NCBI GenBank assembly: GCA_009928665.1
Contig: SACF01000005.1
Span: forward strand, 62,001 to 126,000
Direction: 5' to 3'
DNA from: Alphaproteobacteria bacterium
GTDB taxonomy: Bacteria; Bacteroidota; Bacteroidia; Bacteroidales; FEN-979
DNA: 64,000 nucleotides
Under the pieces are notes generated by a model, which did not search any database, had not been told where the DNA came from, and saw only the letters and a program-made list of their open reading frames with translations. Positions 44,149 to 53,412 of the stretch are shown here, piece after piece; positions within the stretch are counted from its first letter, which is position 1; the number at the start of each line of letters is the position of its first letter. A program made the translations under genes and the position numbers.

Positions 44149-46143
44149 ATGACCAACGGGGTTCCTACATATGAAGAGCTTCTTCAGGAAAACCAATCAT
44201 TAAAGACGAAGCTTAATCAGCTTGAGGAGCATGGCAGTGACAGACAGCTCTCGAAGCAGGAGCAGTTTTACCGGTTGCTGGCCAGGGTTTCTTTCGATTA
44301 TGTATTTGTCTCAAAGGTAATCTCCGATAACAACCTTGACCTTGAATGGGTGATCGGCGCCTTTGAAACGATTACCGGTTTCACTCTGGAGGAATATAAA
44401 GCCGCAGGCGGCTGGCGTGGGAGGATACACCCCGATGATTTAGCAGTTGATGACCATGATTTCAAAGAACTGCTGGCCAACCGGAGCGTCAACACCGAGA
44501 TCAGGACGATCAGAAAGGACGGATCCTGCTTGTGGGTCCAGGTATACGCACAACCGGTCTGGAATCAGAAAGATGACCGGATGGAAGGCATTTTTGGCGC
44601 TGTTCAGGATATCACGGTACGGAAAAAGGCTGAATTGGCCCTGATGGAGAGTGAAGAGAAATACCGAACCCTGGTTGAATCAGCCAGCGACAGCATTCTC
44701 ATTATTCAGGAAGGAAAGGTAGTTTTTGCAAACCATATTCCTTACAAGATCTCGGGGTACGCTCCCGAAGAGATTATCGGAGCCCCTTTTATCAATTTCA
44801 TTGATCCAGAGGACCGTGAAATTGTCGGGACCTTATACGAAAAAAGGCAACGGGGCGAGGATGTCCCATTCAGTTATGAAACGCGGATTGTTCTCCGGAA
44901 CGGTGAACTCAGGCCTGCTGAAATATCCATAACCCACTTTACCTATCATGAGAAACCGGCTGAATTGGTATTTATCAGGGATATTGCCGAACGGAAGCAA
45001 CTGGAAGCGTCGCGCGACCAGGAGCGGAGTTTGCTCAAGGCACTGATCAACAATCTGCCGGTTTCTGTTTTTGTCAAGGATCGGAAACTCAGGAAAACCG
45101 CCGTCAATACCGCCCATCTGAAGCGGATGGCCCTCACCCTCGACCGGCCCGGGCTTCGGGAGGAGGATGTACTGGGGCGGACCGACTTTGATCTCTATCC
45201 CGGTGAACTTGCACAGGTATATTATCAGGAAGACAAACGGGTTATCGAGGAGGGAGAGACGATCCATGAAAGAGAAGATCAATCGGTTGACAGGCAGGGC
45301 AACCCGGTCTGGGAGCTGATCTCGAAATTCCCGCTGCGCGATCCGGATGGAAAGATCGTGGGCATGATCGGCATTGCATATGAGATTACCGAGTTGAAGA
45401 AGGCTTTGGAAGCTATAACCCTGATGAACCAGAACCTCGAACAGCATGTCGCCGAACGCACTGCCGAATTGGAGGCTGCCAACAAAGATCTGGAAGCCTT
45501 TGCCTATTCGGTATCGCATGATCTCAGGGCGCCTTTACGACATATCGACGGGTTTTCAAGAATCCTTCAACGAAATCTGACCAATCCCTCGGCCGAAGTA
45601 CTCCGGGACCTGGGAAAAATTTGTGACTCCACCACCAAAATGGGATCGATGATCGATGCCCTGCTGAAGTTTTCAAGGTTGGGGCGCAAGGCGCTCTCCA
45701 AAACGGAGGTTAACCTGAATCTCGTGGTCCGACAGGTTATCAATCAGTTCCGGCCAGCCATCGAACACCGGAATATCCGGTTTGTCACGACCGAGTTACC
45801 CACGGTAATGGGCGACCATGCATTGCTGCTGATCGTTTTTGAAAACCTGATTTCCAACGCTGTCAAATTTACCGCGGGAAAAGAGGAAGCCGTCATCGAA
45901 ATCGGGCAGGAGACCGGCGGGGACGCAAAACCGGTGATCTTTGTAAAGGATAACGGGGTGGGTTTTGACATGATTTATGCCGATAAACTGTTTAATGTAT
46001 TTCAGCGACTGCATACCGATGAGGAATTCGAAGGCACAGGCGTAGGTCTTGCCAATGTAAAGAGGATTATTCAGAAACACGGTGGAACTATTCGTGCGGC
46101 AGCCGGGGTGAACCAGGGGGCTGCCTTTTATCTGACTTTATAA
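44149..46143 (+). CDS. PAS-domain sensor histidine kinase, cytoplasmic
   Basis: 664 aa from ATG 44149. No signal peptide or membrane segment. The order is: short coiled coil (about 8-30), PAS about 35-155 (WVIGAFETITGFTLEEYKAAGG), PAS about 160-285 (ESASDSILIIQEGKVVFAN), PAS about 295-425 (NNLPVSVFVKDRKLRKTAVN), coiled coil, HisKA (YSVSHDLRAPLRHIDGFSR) and HATPase (ENLISNAVKFT, DNGVGFDM, GTGVGLANVKRI). The SHDLRAPLRHI H box and VGFD G1 box place it with phytochrome-like kinases. The next gene, 8 nt away, is an Rcp1-like single-domain regulator, the usual partner of that class. No chromophore domain is present, so the signal is unknown. Confidence 0.92.
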   Translation: MTNGVPTYEELLQENQSLKTKLNQLEEHGSDRQLSKQEQFYRLLARVSFDYVFVSKVISDNNLDLEWVIGAFETITGFTLEEYKAAGGWRGRIHPDDLAVDDHDFKELLANRSVNTEIRTIRKDGSCLWVQVYAQPVWNQKDDRMEGIFGAVQDITVRKKAELALMESEEKYRTLVESASDSILIIQEGKVVFANHIPYKISGYAPEEIIGAPFINFIDPEDREIVGTLYEKRQRGEDVPFSYETRIVLRNGELRPAEISITHFTYHEKPAELVFIRDIAERKQLEASRDQERSLLKALINNLPVSVFVKDRKLRKTAVNTAHLKRMALTLDRPGLREEDVLGRTDFDLYPGELAQVYYQEDKRVIEEGETIHEREDQSVDRQGNPVWELISKFPLRDPDGKIVGMIGIAYEITELKKALEAITLMNQNLEQHVAERTAELEAANKDLEAFAYSVSHDLRAPLRHIDGFSRILQRNLTNPSAEVLRDLGKICDSTTKMGSMIDALLKFSRLGRKALSKTEVNLNLVVRQVINQFRPAIEHRNIRFVTTELPTVMGDHALLLIVFENLISNAVKFTAGKEEAVIEIGQETGGDAKPVIFVKDNGVGFDMIYADKLFNVFQRLHTDEEFEGTGVGLANVKRIIQKHGGTIRAAAGVNQGAAFYLTL

Positions 46144-46151
46144 ACACAACA

Positions 46152-46583
46152 ATGGAACACTATCCGCCCATCCTCTATGCTGAGGATAATGCCAACGACA
46201 TCGAACTAACCCTCATGGCGTTCCGGGAATGCAACCTGCAAAACAGAATTGACTTGGTAACCGACGGCCTTCAGGTGCTCGATTACCTGAATTATGCAGG
46301 AAAATACGCGGATCGCCCGCTTGAAAAACCGGTAGTGATCCTGCTTGATATCAAGATGCCAAAGATGGACGGAATTCAGGTACTCCGGCGCATCAAATCG
46401 GATGAAAACCTGAAAACCATCCCGGTAGTGATGCTCACCTCCTCATCGATGGAGCAGGACCTCGTCGAAAGTTATCATCTCGGCGTCAATGCTTATGTTG
46501 TAAAACCGGTCGACTTTCTTGAATTTATGGAAGCGGTCAGGAAAATAGGATCATTCTGGGCGCTGGTAAATAAAACAATTTAG
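46152..46583 (+). CDS. Single-domain response regulator (Rcp1-like)
   Basis: 143 aa, receiver only. Acidic pocket AEDNANDIEL, phosphoacceptor D66 in VILLDIKMPKMDG, T96 (VVMLTSS) and K118 (YVVKPVDF). The long insertion after beta2 (DYLNYAGKYADRPLEKP) is typical of Rcp1, the partner of cyanobacterial phytochromes. With no output domain it must act by protein contact or as a phosphotransfer intermediate, most simply between the kinase 8 nt upstream and the hybrid kinase immediately downstream. Confidence 0.93.
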   Translation: MEHYPPILYAEDNANDIELTLMAFRECNLQNRIDLVTDGLQVLDYLNYAGKYADRPLEKPVVILLDIKMPKMDGIQVLRRIKSDENLKTIPVVMLTSSSMEQDLVESYHLGVNAYVVKPVDFLEFMEAVRKIGSFWALVNKTI

Positions 46584-46595
46584 ATGGAGTGTAAA

Positions 46596-49307
46596 ATGGA
46601 AATCCTGAAAATTCTTATCCTCGAGGATAACGAAAACGATTTGGAGCTTCTCAAAGAAGAGATCAGTGCCAGCCTGAACTATGAGCTTCGCATTAACTGG
46701 GTTATTTCGCGTGATGATTTTATTTCGGCGCTCCGGGATTTTTCTCCGGATATCATTTTGAGCGACTACAACCTGCCTCAGTTCAATGGTCTGGATGCAC
46801 TTATGATTTCGAAAAATTTCAACGTAGATATTCCGTTTATCATTGTCACCGGTACCCTCAGCGAAGAGGCCGCTGCCGATTCGATCAAAAGCGGCGCCTG
46901 GGATTATGTGGTCAAGGAACGACTTCACCGGCTGCCCCGCGCCATCGAAAATGCACTGGATCTGAAATCGGTACGACTGAAGGCCCGCAAAGCCGAAGCC
47001 GAACTTAACCTGATGAAAGGGCAGGCAGATATCCAGTTGAAGCTGCTATGGGACGCCATCGATAAAGCGCCCGGTTCCGTTGTGGTAACTGCGCCGGACG
47101 GCACGATCCAGTTTGTCAATAAAAAGTTCGAACAGGTCAGCGGATATAAATCGGAAGAAGTGATCGGGAAAAATCCCAGGATTCTGAAATCCGGTAAACA
47201 CGACGCGAACTTTTATCAGGATTTATGGCGTACGATACTTTCGGGAAACGAGTGGCGCAGCGAAATGATCAACCGGAACAAGGAAGGCGGCTTGTACTGG
47301 GAGGATGTTTCAATTTCACCGGTAACTGATGAAAACGGGAACATCCGTTATTTTGTTGGCATCAAGCAGGATATCACGGAAAAGAAAGCGGTGGTTGAGG
47401 CTTTGAAGAAAAGCGAGCAATGGTACAAAGCCATATTCGGAAATACCGGAACTGCTGCGCTCATCATCGATGCTGATGGAACCATCTCCCTGGTAAACAG
47501 CAAGTTTGAGGAGCTTTCGGGAATGACCCGGTCGGAGATTGAAGGAACAAAAAAGTGGATGGAATTTGTGGTTACGGAGGATCTTGATAAAATGCTTTCA
47601 TACCACAAGGCACGAAGGGAATCCGGGAACAAAAGTCCGAACCAGTATGAGTTCTCTTTTTCAAGTCTCCGGACCGGGTTACGGGATATTCTCCTGACGG
47701 TTGACATGATACCGGGTACCGACAAATCGGTTGCCTCACTCCTCGACATGACCGAAAGAAATCAGATCCTGAAGGAGCTGAAGGAGAGTGAGGAGAAATT
47801 CCGGCTGATAAGCGCCTCGGCGCAGGACGGTATCATCATGATCGATGCGAAGGGGGAGATCGTATACTGGAATCCCGCGGCTGAAAAGATCTTCGGATAC
47901 ACTTTTGAGGAGGTGAAGGGAAAGGACCTGCATCATTTTATCGCCCCGGAAAAGTACGCAACCAGTTATCCTAACTCTCTCGAACATTTTCAGAAAACAG
48001 GAACGGGATCTGTCGTCGGGAAGGTGGTCGAACTGCAGTCACAGACCAAGAACGGTGCCTCAATTGACATTGAATTATCAATTGCCCGGATGCAAATGCC
48101 TGATGGATTTGGGGCTGTGGGGATTGTTCGCGATGTTACCGACCGGAAACAGGCCGAAACCGAACTGATCCAGGCCAAGGAACGGGCAGAGGAGAGCGAT
48201 CGACTGAAATCGGCATTCCTGGCCACCATGTCGCATGAGTTACGGACTCCCCTGAACGCGGTTATTGGTTTCAGCGATCTGATCGATGCAAACATGCCGA
48301 TAACCGAGATTGAAGAGATGGTAAAGATCATCAACAAAAGCGGTAAGCATTTACTGCGGATCATCGAATCGATTTTTGAAATATCGATCCTTGAAGCAAA
48401 AGGCGCCCGGTTGAGAAAAGAGGATTTTAGTTTGCCTGAATTTTTCGGCTCCCTCAAGAGCTATATTGCCAGCGAACTGATCAAACAGCAAAAGGAGCAT
48501 CTGGCCATCACTTTTAAAGCAGGTGAGAATTTTACCGGAACCCGGCTCAAAACCGACCGGTCGCGACTGTTCCAACTCATATCCAACCTGCTGAACAACG
48601 CGATCAAGTTCACAGAATCGGGAACGGTAGAGTACGGGTATTCCATTTCCGGCCAGACCGTCACTTTTTTTGTCAGGGATACCGGTATCGGCATCCCACA
48701 TGATCAACTGGATCTTATTTATGAGAGATTTCGGCAGGTTGATGATACCCATACACGGGAGTATGGCGGTGTTGGGCTAGGTCTCTCTATTTGCAAAGAG
48801 ATCGCGAACCTGATGGATGGGAAAATATGGGCGGAGTCTGATCCGGGAAGCGGATCCATCTTTTATTTCAGCGTTAACGGCATCGTTGTGACCGTTCCGG
48901 AACCGGCGGTTGTGACAGGAACTCCGAAGAAAATATACGATTTCTCCGGTAAAAAAATCCTCGTAGTGGAGGATGAGGAAAATAATATTTCATTTCTTGA
49001 AACCATTCTGAAAAAGACCCGGGCAACCCTTCTTTTCGCGCACAACGGGAAGGAGGCCATACAGCAGTGCAACGACCATCCCGACCTGGATCTGGTGTTG
49101 ATGGATATCAAAATGCCGGTGATGTCGGGCGATGTGGCTACCGTCCTGATTAAGGAAAAGAGAAAGGATTTGCCTGTCATCGCGCAAACGGCTTACGCCA
49201 CCTCGACCGAGGTCGGGAAATATAAGCAGATCGGATTTGACGACTATATTACGAAACCCATTGACCGGGAACACCTGACCGAGGTGTTGGCGCGTTACCT
49301 TGAATGA
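46596..49307 (+). CDS. Hybrid histidine kinase, REC-PAS3-HisKA-HATPase-REC
   Basis: 903 aa from ATG 46596, which has GGAG 7 nt before it; ATG 46584, directly after the preceding stop, would add four residues. Numbering here counts from 46584. Receiver 1 has D61 in IILSDYNLPQFNGLD and K111 in VVKERL. Three PAS domains follow (about 150-260, 275-395, 400-525: VVTAPDGTIQFVNKKF, LIIDADGTISLVNSKF, IMIDAKGEIVYWNPA). HisKA has FLATMSHELRTPLNAVIGFS, HATPase NLLNNAIKFT and DTGIGIP, and receiver 2 DLVLMDIKMPVMSG and YITKPIDREH. Cytoplasmic, without DNA-binding domain. Receivers at both ends allow input from the upstream kinase and output from its own. Confidence 0.93.
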   Translation: MEILKILILEDNENDLELLKEEISASLNYELRINWVISRDDFISALRDFSPDIILSDYNLPQFNGLDALMISKNFNVDIPFIIVTGTLSEEAAADSIKSGAWDYVVKERLHRLPRAIENALDLKSVRLKARKAEAELNLMKGQADIQLKLLWDAIDKAPGSVVVTAPDGTIQFVNKKFEQVSGYKSEEVIGKNPRILKSGKHDANFYQDLWRTILSGNEWRSEMINRNKEGGLYWEDVSISPVTDENGNIRYFVGIKQDITEKKAVVEALKKSEQWYKAIFGNTGTAALIIDADGTISLVNSKFEELSGMTRSEIEGTKKWMEFVVTEDLDKMLSYHKARRESGNKSPNQYEFSFSSLRTGLRDILLTVDMIPGTDKSVASLLDMTERNQILKELKESEEKFRLISASAQDGIIMIDAKGEIVYWNPAAEKIFGYTFEEVKGKDLHHFIAPEKYATSYPNSLEHFQKTGTGSVVGKVVELQSQTKNGASIDIELSIARMQMPDGFGAVGIVRDVTDRKQAETELIQAKERAEESDRLKSAFLATMSHELRTPLNAVIGFSDLIDANMPITEIEEMVKIINKSGKHLLRIIESIFEISILEAKGARLRKEDFSLPEFFGSLKSYIASELIKQQKEHLAITFKAGENFTGTRLKTDRSRLFQLISNLLNNAIKFTESGTVEYGYSISGQTVTFFVRDTGIGIPHDQLDLIYERFRQVDDTHTREYGGVGLGLSICKEIANLMDGKIWAESDPGSGSIFYFSVNGIVVTVPEPAVVTGTPKKIYDFSGKKILVVEDEENNISFLETILKKTRATLLFAHNGKEAIQQCNDHPDLDLVLMDIKMPVMSGDVATVLIKEKRKDLPVIAQTAYATSTEVGKYKQIGFDDYITKPIDREHLTEVLARYLE

Positions 49308-49324
49308 TTCTTTTACAACCCCGA

Positions 49325-52042
49325 CTACTTAACCGTTAGGGTTCCCCGGAGTCGTATATCTTTGGAGGATGCGCCGATGAGAATCCTGAAATCCCCCGGC
49401 TCGATCACCCGATTCAGTTTGGCATCAGGCATCTTCAACATGTCGGGAGTTATTACAAACCTCACGGTGCGGCTCTCACCGGGTTTTAACAGGATCCGTT
49501 GGCACCCTTTCAACTCCTTCAGGGGCCTGGCCACGGAGGCATAAAGATCTTTGATGTAAAGCTGGACCACCTCTTCCCCGGCAACGTCGCCGGTATTCCT
49601 GACCTTCAAAGTGATTTGCAGGGTATCATCCCGTTGGATTCCGGCAACTGCCGGCTCCAGATCCAGATATTCGAAAGTAGTGTAGCTGAGCCCGAATCCG
49701 AACGGGAACAGGGCCTCCCCGGTAAGGTTTTCGTAGTCGTCGTTTCTACCGGTGGGTTTGTGGCGGTAATTGAGGGGTAACTGGCCTTCTGCAATCGGAA
49801 AGGTCAACGGAATCCGGCCGGCCGGGTTGAAGTCACCAAAAAGGATATCGGCCACTGCATGTCCCCCCTGCTCGCCGGGATACCAGCAGTGGAGAACAGC
49901 CGGAACTTTTTCAAGCCAGCGATCCATGGTGATTGCACTCCCGCCGGTCAGAACAACTGCCATGGGTTTTCCAAGCTCCGCCAAAGCGATGATCAGGTCT
50001 TCCTGATGTCCGGGCAGGTTCAGAAACGCCCGGTCGCGACCCTCACCCTCTTCTATTCCGGCGACAACAACGATGTAATCGCATGTTCGTGCAGCTTCAA
50101 CGGCCCGGTCAATCGACTCCTTCCAATCCGTTTTTATACCATAGTTCCATACCAATCGCAGCCTGACCGATCCGCTGGTCTCAAAGAACTCAATACGGAT
50201 CCGGTATTTCCGGTCTTTGACGAACGGAAAATCGGCGACCCGGGTGCCATACGATCCTTTTACCCAGTTATCAATAACCAATTCGTCATCCAGATAGAGC
50301 CGGAATCCGTCGTTGCCCTCCAGTCCGATCCTGAAAGTCCCGGTTTCGGGCGCCTGAAGGTAACCGGTCCATCTCACCGAGAACCAATCGTAGGGAAGTA
50401 AAGGGTCCGGTGCGTAGAGGGTCCATCTGAAATCCACACCCTCGTCAGTCCTGACAGCTTTCGGCGCTCCCTCCAACCGGGGATTGTCGAAGTAGAAGCC
50501 GGTCAAACCCCTGAGCGGTCCTTCTGGTGATTCATGCCACAGCAATTCAGGAGTCACGACGTGTAATTCGGGTGAACTTCTGCCACAACCCGGTTCATAG
50601 GTGACCCGATGGGGATACCGGGCCCGGATCCCTTCAAGAATTGATACTTTTTGATAACCGGACCCGCTGTAACCGCCCAGCCTGGCTTCCGTGGCATCAG
50701 TTCCGATCACTGCCACCGATCGGACGGTATCGGGAACAGGTAAGGTCCGGTTCCGGTTTTTCAGCAGAACGATGGCTTTACGCGCAGATTCCCGCGCCAG
50801 TTCCAGGTGTTCGGGCCTGCCCATCCCATTCATGGCTGAAACCGTATCGGTATATGGGTTCTCAAATAATCCGAGTTGAAATTTGGCAGTCAGCACGCGT
50901 GAAACGGCCTGGTCGATGGCATCGGATCTGACACTTCCGTCAAGAAACGGCGGCTGGAATAATTTGTAATGTTCAAAGTCAGTCTGAAAAATCACATCCA
51001 GTCCGCTGTTCATAGCCTTAACAGTGGATTCATGATAATCGTGCGCGGTCATATGCAGGCAATTGGAACCTCCTGTTGCGCTTGCATCAGAGATGATAAA
51101 TCCTTTGAAGTTCCACTCCTGCTTTAGCTTCTCCTCGAGCAGCCAATGGTTTGCCGTACAGGGGGCGCCATCGAGTGAATTGTATGCCGCCATCACCGAA
51201 CGGCTCCCGCCTTCGCGGATGCATGCCTTGAAAGGAGGTAAAAATGTCTCCTCGAGCATCCGTTCATTGTGTTCGACCGGATAACTATCGCGCCCACCCG
51301 CACCGGAGTTGGCAACGAGGTGTTTCGGACAGGTGATGATCCCTTTTTTTTCGAATTCCGACACAAAGGCGACGCCCATTGCCGAAACCAGCCACGGGTC
51401 CTCACCATAGGTCTCCTCGGTTCTTCCCCAGCGGGGATCCTCGGCAATGTTGACGACCGGCGAGAGGACCATCCGGATGCCACAGGCGCGGGTCTCTTCG
51501 GCAATGGCTTTTGAAACCCGGTGCATCAGCGAAGTGTCGAAGGTGGCTGCGAGGCCGATCGCCTGCGGAAATGCGGTGGCGCTACCCTGACACAGACCGT
51601 GCAACGCTTCCGCAAAAGGAATGATCGGAATCCCCAACCGGGTTTTCTCCCGGAAGAATTTCTGTGCCGCGTTAATTCGTCCGGCCAATGCCGGGGCCGA
51701 AACACCCGGGGTCAGCCGGATGATCCGGGCATCGGGATCTATAGCCGGATCGCCGCCTTCAAATCCGAACACTCCCTTTAAATACCGGTCCTTGGGTTGA
51801 TCCCAGGATTCGGTGAGCATGAAAAGTTGCCAGAACTTCTCCTCCGGCGTCATCCGGCCCAACAGATCAGGCACCCGTTTTTCGACTGGCAATGCAGCAT
51901 TCCGGTAATCACCGGGAACCTGGGTAATGGCAACCAGCGGTGCGAAAAGAAGTACCAACAGCATTCCGGAGAAAAGGATCAGGCGAAAGGATCTGACCGG
52001 AAATTCCGGGATCCTGGTATGGGTGAAGGGTTCAGCGCTCAT
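49325..52042 (-). CDS. GH3 beta-glycosidase with inserted PA14 domain
   Basis: 905 aa. N-terminal membrane or signal segment about 17-40 (SFRLILFSGMLLVLLFAPLVA), after an unusually long basic head. The GH3 N-domain (about 55-390) contains GRTEETYGEDPWLVSAMG, CPKHLVANSGAGG and the nucleophile D319 in FIISDASATGG. The C-domain is interrupted by a PA14 module (about 510-650: FYFDNPRLEG, WTGYLQAPETGTFRIGLEGNDGFRLYLDDELVIDNW), then resumes (AGIEEGEGRDRAFLNLPGHQ, WYPGEQGGHAVADILFGDFNPAGRIPLTFP), and ends in a fibronectin III-like domain. This is the layout of beta-glucosidases and beta-xylosidases whose PA14 shapes oligosaccharide specificity. It starts 5 nt after the GH29 stop. Confidence 0.93.
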   Translation of the reverse strand: MSAEPFTHTRIPEFPVRSFRLILFSGMLLVLLFAPLVAITQVPGDYRNAALPVEKRVPDLLGRMTPEEKFWQLFMLTESWDQPKDRYLKGVFGFEGGDPAIDPDARIIRLTPGVSAPALAGRINAAQKFFREKTRLGIPIIPFAEALHGLCQGSATAFPQAIGLAATFDTSLMHRVSKAIAEETRACGIRMVLSPVVNIAEDPRWGRTEETYGEDPWLVSAMGVAFVSEFEKKGIITCPKHLVANSGAGGRDSYPVEHNERMLEETFLPPFKACIREGGSRSVMAAYNSLDGAPCTANHWLLEEKLKQEWNFKGFIISDASATGGSNCLHMTAHDYHESTVKAMNSGLDVIFQTDFEHYKLFQPPFLDGSVRSDAIDQAVSRVLTAKFQLGLFENPYTDTVSAMNGMGRPEHLELARESARKAIVLLKNRNRTLPVPDTVRSVAVIGTDATEARLGGYSGSGYQKVSILEGIRARYPHRVTYEPGCGRSSPELHVVTPELLWHESPEGPLRGLTGFYFDNPRLEGAPKAVRTDEGVDFRWTLYAPDPLLPYDWFSVRWTGYLQAPETGTFRIGLEGNDGFRLYLDDELVIDNWVKGSYGTRVADFPFVKDRKYRIRIEFFETSGSVRLRLVWNYGIKTDWKESIDRAVEAARTCDYIVVVAGIEEGEGRDRAFLNLPGHQEDLIIALAELGKPMAVVLTGGSAITMDRWLEKVPAVLHCWYPGEQGGHAVADILFGDFNPAGRIPLTFPIAEGQLPLNYRHKPTGRNDDYENLTGEALFPFGFGLSYTTFEYLDLEPAVAGIQRDDTLQITLKVRNTGDVAGEEVVQLYIKDLYASVARPLKELKGCQRILLKPGESRTVRFVITPDMLKMPDAKLNRVIEPGDFRILIGASSKDIRLRGTLTVK

Positions 52043-52047
52043 GGGTT

Positions 52048-53412
52048 TTAAAGTGTCAATCCGCCCTTTCCACGGTACAACCGCAGCGGGGTTTTCAGTT
52101 CAACTTTGACCACTGTCATGTATTTGTCAAGAGCAGTTTCGGGCAGTTTGATATAAACCAACCCGGGAACCGGCGACCACGATATTTTTCCGACGATTTT
52201 GAAGGTCACCGGTTTAGCGGATCCCACGACGGATATCTTTTTTATGGAAGTGTTCAATCCTTTCAGAACTATTTCGCCCGTTTGTTTTCCGGGTACGAAA
52301 AGATAGAGGATGGTCGAATCGCGCGATAGGGTAGAGGGTCCGTAAAAATGTCCCGGGGCCATCCCTGCCAGGGTCCCGAAAATGGCTTCCTTGTATTTCC
52401 CGGTCCAGTCGCCCAACTCCCTGAGCAGATGAACCTGTTCCTGTGGGATGGTTCCATCAGATTTCGGGCCGATATCGAGGAGGAGGTTGCCTCCCATACT
52501 GATGACATCGGCAAAAATGGTGATCACCTCATAAGGAGTTTTATAGCTGGTGTCGCGTTTATAGTATCCCCACGAGTCGTTCAGCGTCATGCAGAGTTCC
52601 CAGTAAGGCATCGATGGTCGTGACACCGGAAAGTTCTGCTCGGGGGTTTCGTAATCACCGAAGCCTTGTAACCGCCCGTTGATGATGGTTTGCGGCTTCG
52701 AGTCGAGGATCATCTTCCTGATTTCTGCCGCGTTCCATTCATCTGCGCTGTGCTCCCAGTCGCCATCGAACCACAACAGGTCGGGATGGTAAAGCGCCAG
52801 CAACTCCCCGATTTGCCCGTGACAGAATTTCAGAAACCGGCTCCACCGGGCAGGATCATCCTGAATTTTATAACGACTCGAATCTTTCAAAAAACCCGGG
52901 TAATCGGGGTAACTCCAGTCGATCAGCGAATAATATAATCCTGTTTTGATGCCATTCCTGCCCAATTCTTCGACGAATGGGGTCAGTACATCCCGGCGGG
53001 CAGGGGTCGCTTTCGGTACACTCAGGTCGTTCATCCCTGTATTCCAAAGGGCCACTCCGTCGTGGTGTTTCGAGGTGATCACCACGTACCTTGCCCCGGT
53101 ATGCCGGATCAGGCTGACCCATTCCGCAGGACGAAAGTCCGATGCGGTGAATTGTTCCTTTTGGGCCATGTAGGCTTCGTGACTGATGTGTTTGTTGTGG
53201 AATTCCCACGATTCGGAGGTGTTTCCGGTGGAGTAAATACCCCAGTGGATGAAGATACCCAGTTTAGCATCGGCAAACCACTGCATTTTTCCCGGGTCGC
53301 CCGCCGTCGGTGCAGTTTGCGCGACGACACGGTACACAAAGGTAAGCAGGAGTATCAGCAACGAAATATGTTTCAAACAGGTTTTTGGGAAGCAAGCGTT
53401 TTTATTTTTCAT
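52048..53412 (-). CDS. GH29 alpha-L-fucosidase, secreted
   Basis: 454 aa from ATG 53412 (MKNKNACFPKTCLKHISLLILLLTFVYRVVAQ, signal peptide); ATG 53436 would deepen the overlap with the aldolase gene to 35 nt. The GH29 barrel shows WFADAKLGIFIHWGIYS, VVITSKHHDGVALW, the nucleophile Asp in DLLWFDGDWE, and WELCMTLNDSWGY near the acid/base region; GGNLLLDIGPKSDGTI is also typical. A C-terminal beta-sandwich completes it. It releases L-fucose from glycans. The WELCMTLNDSWGY type suggests the GH29-A subfamily, but the linkage cannot be read. Between the aldolase gene (11-nt overlap) and GH3 (5-nt gap), so one operon. Confidence 0.94.
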   Translation of the reverse strand: MKNKNACFPKTCLKHISLLILLLTFVYRVVAQTAPTAGDPGKMQWFADAKLGIFIHWGIYSTGNTSESWEFHNKHISHEAYMAQKEQFTASDFRPAEWVSLIRHTGARYVVITSKHHDGVALWNTGMNDLSVPKATPARRDVLTPFVEELGRNGIKTGLYYSLIDWSYPDYPGFLKDSSRYKIQDDPARWSRFLKFCHGQIGELLALYHPDLLWFDGDWEHSADEWNAAEIRKMILDSKPQTIINGRLQGFGDYETPEQNFPVSRPSMPYWELCMTLNDSWGYYKRDTSYKTPYEVITIFADVISMGGNLLLDIGPKSDGTIPQEQVHLLRELGDWTGKYKEAIFGTLAGMAPGHFYGPSTLSRDSTILYLFVPGKQTGEIVLKGLNTSIKKISVVGSAKPVTFKIVGKISWSPVPGLVYIKLPETALDKYMTVVKVELKTPLRLYRGKGGLTL

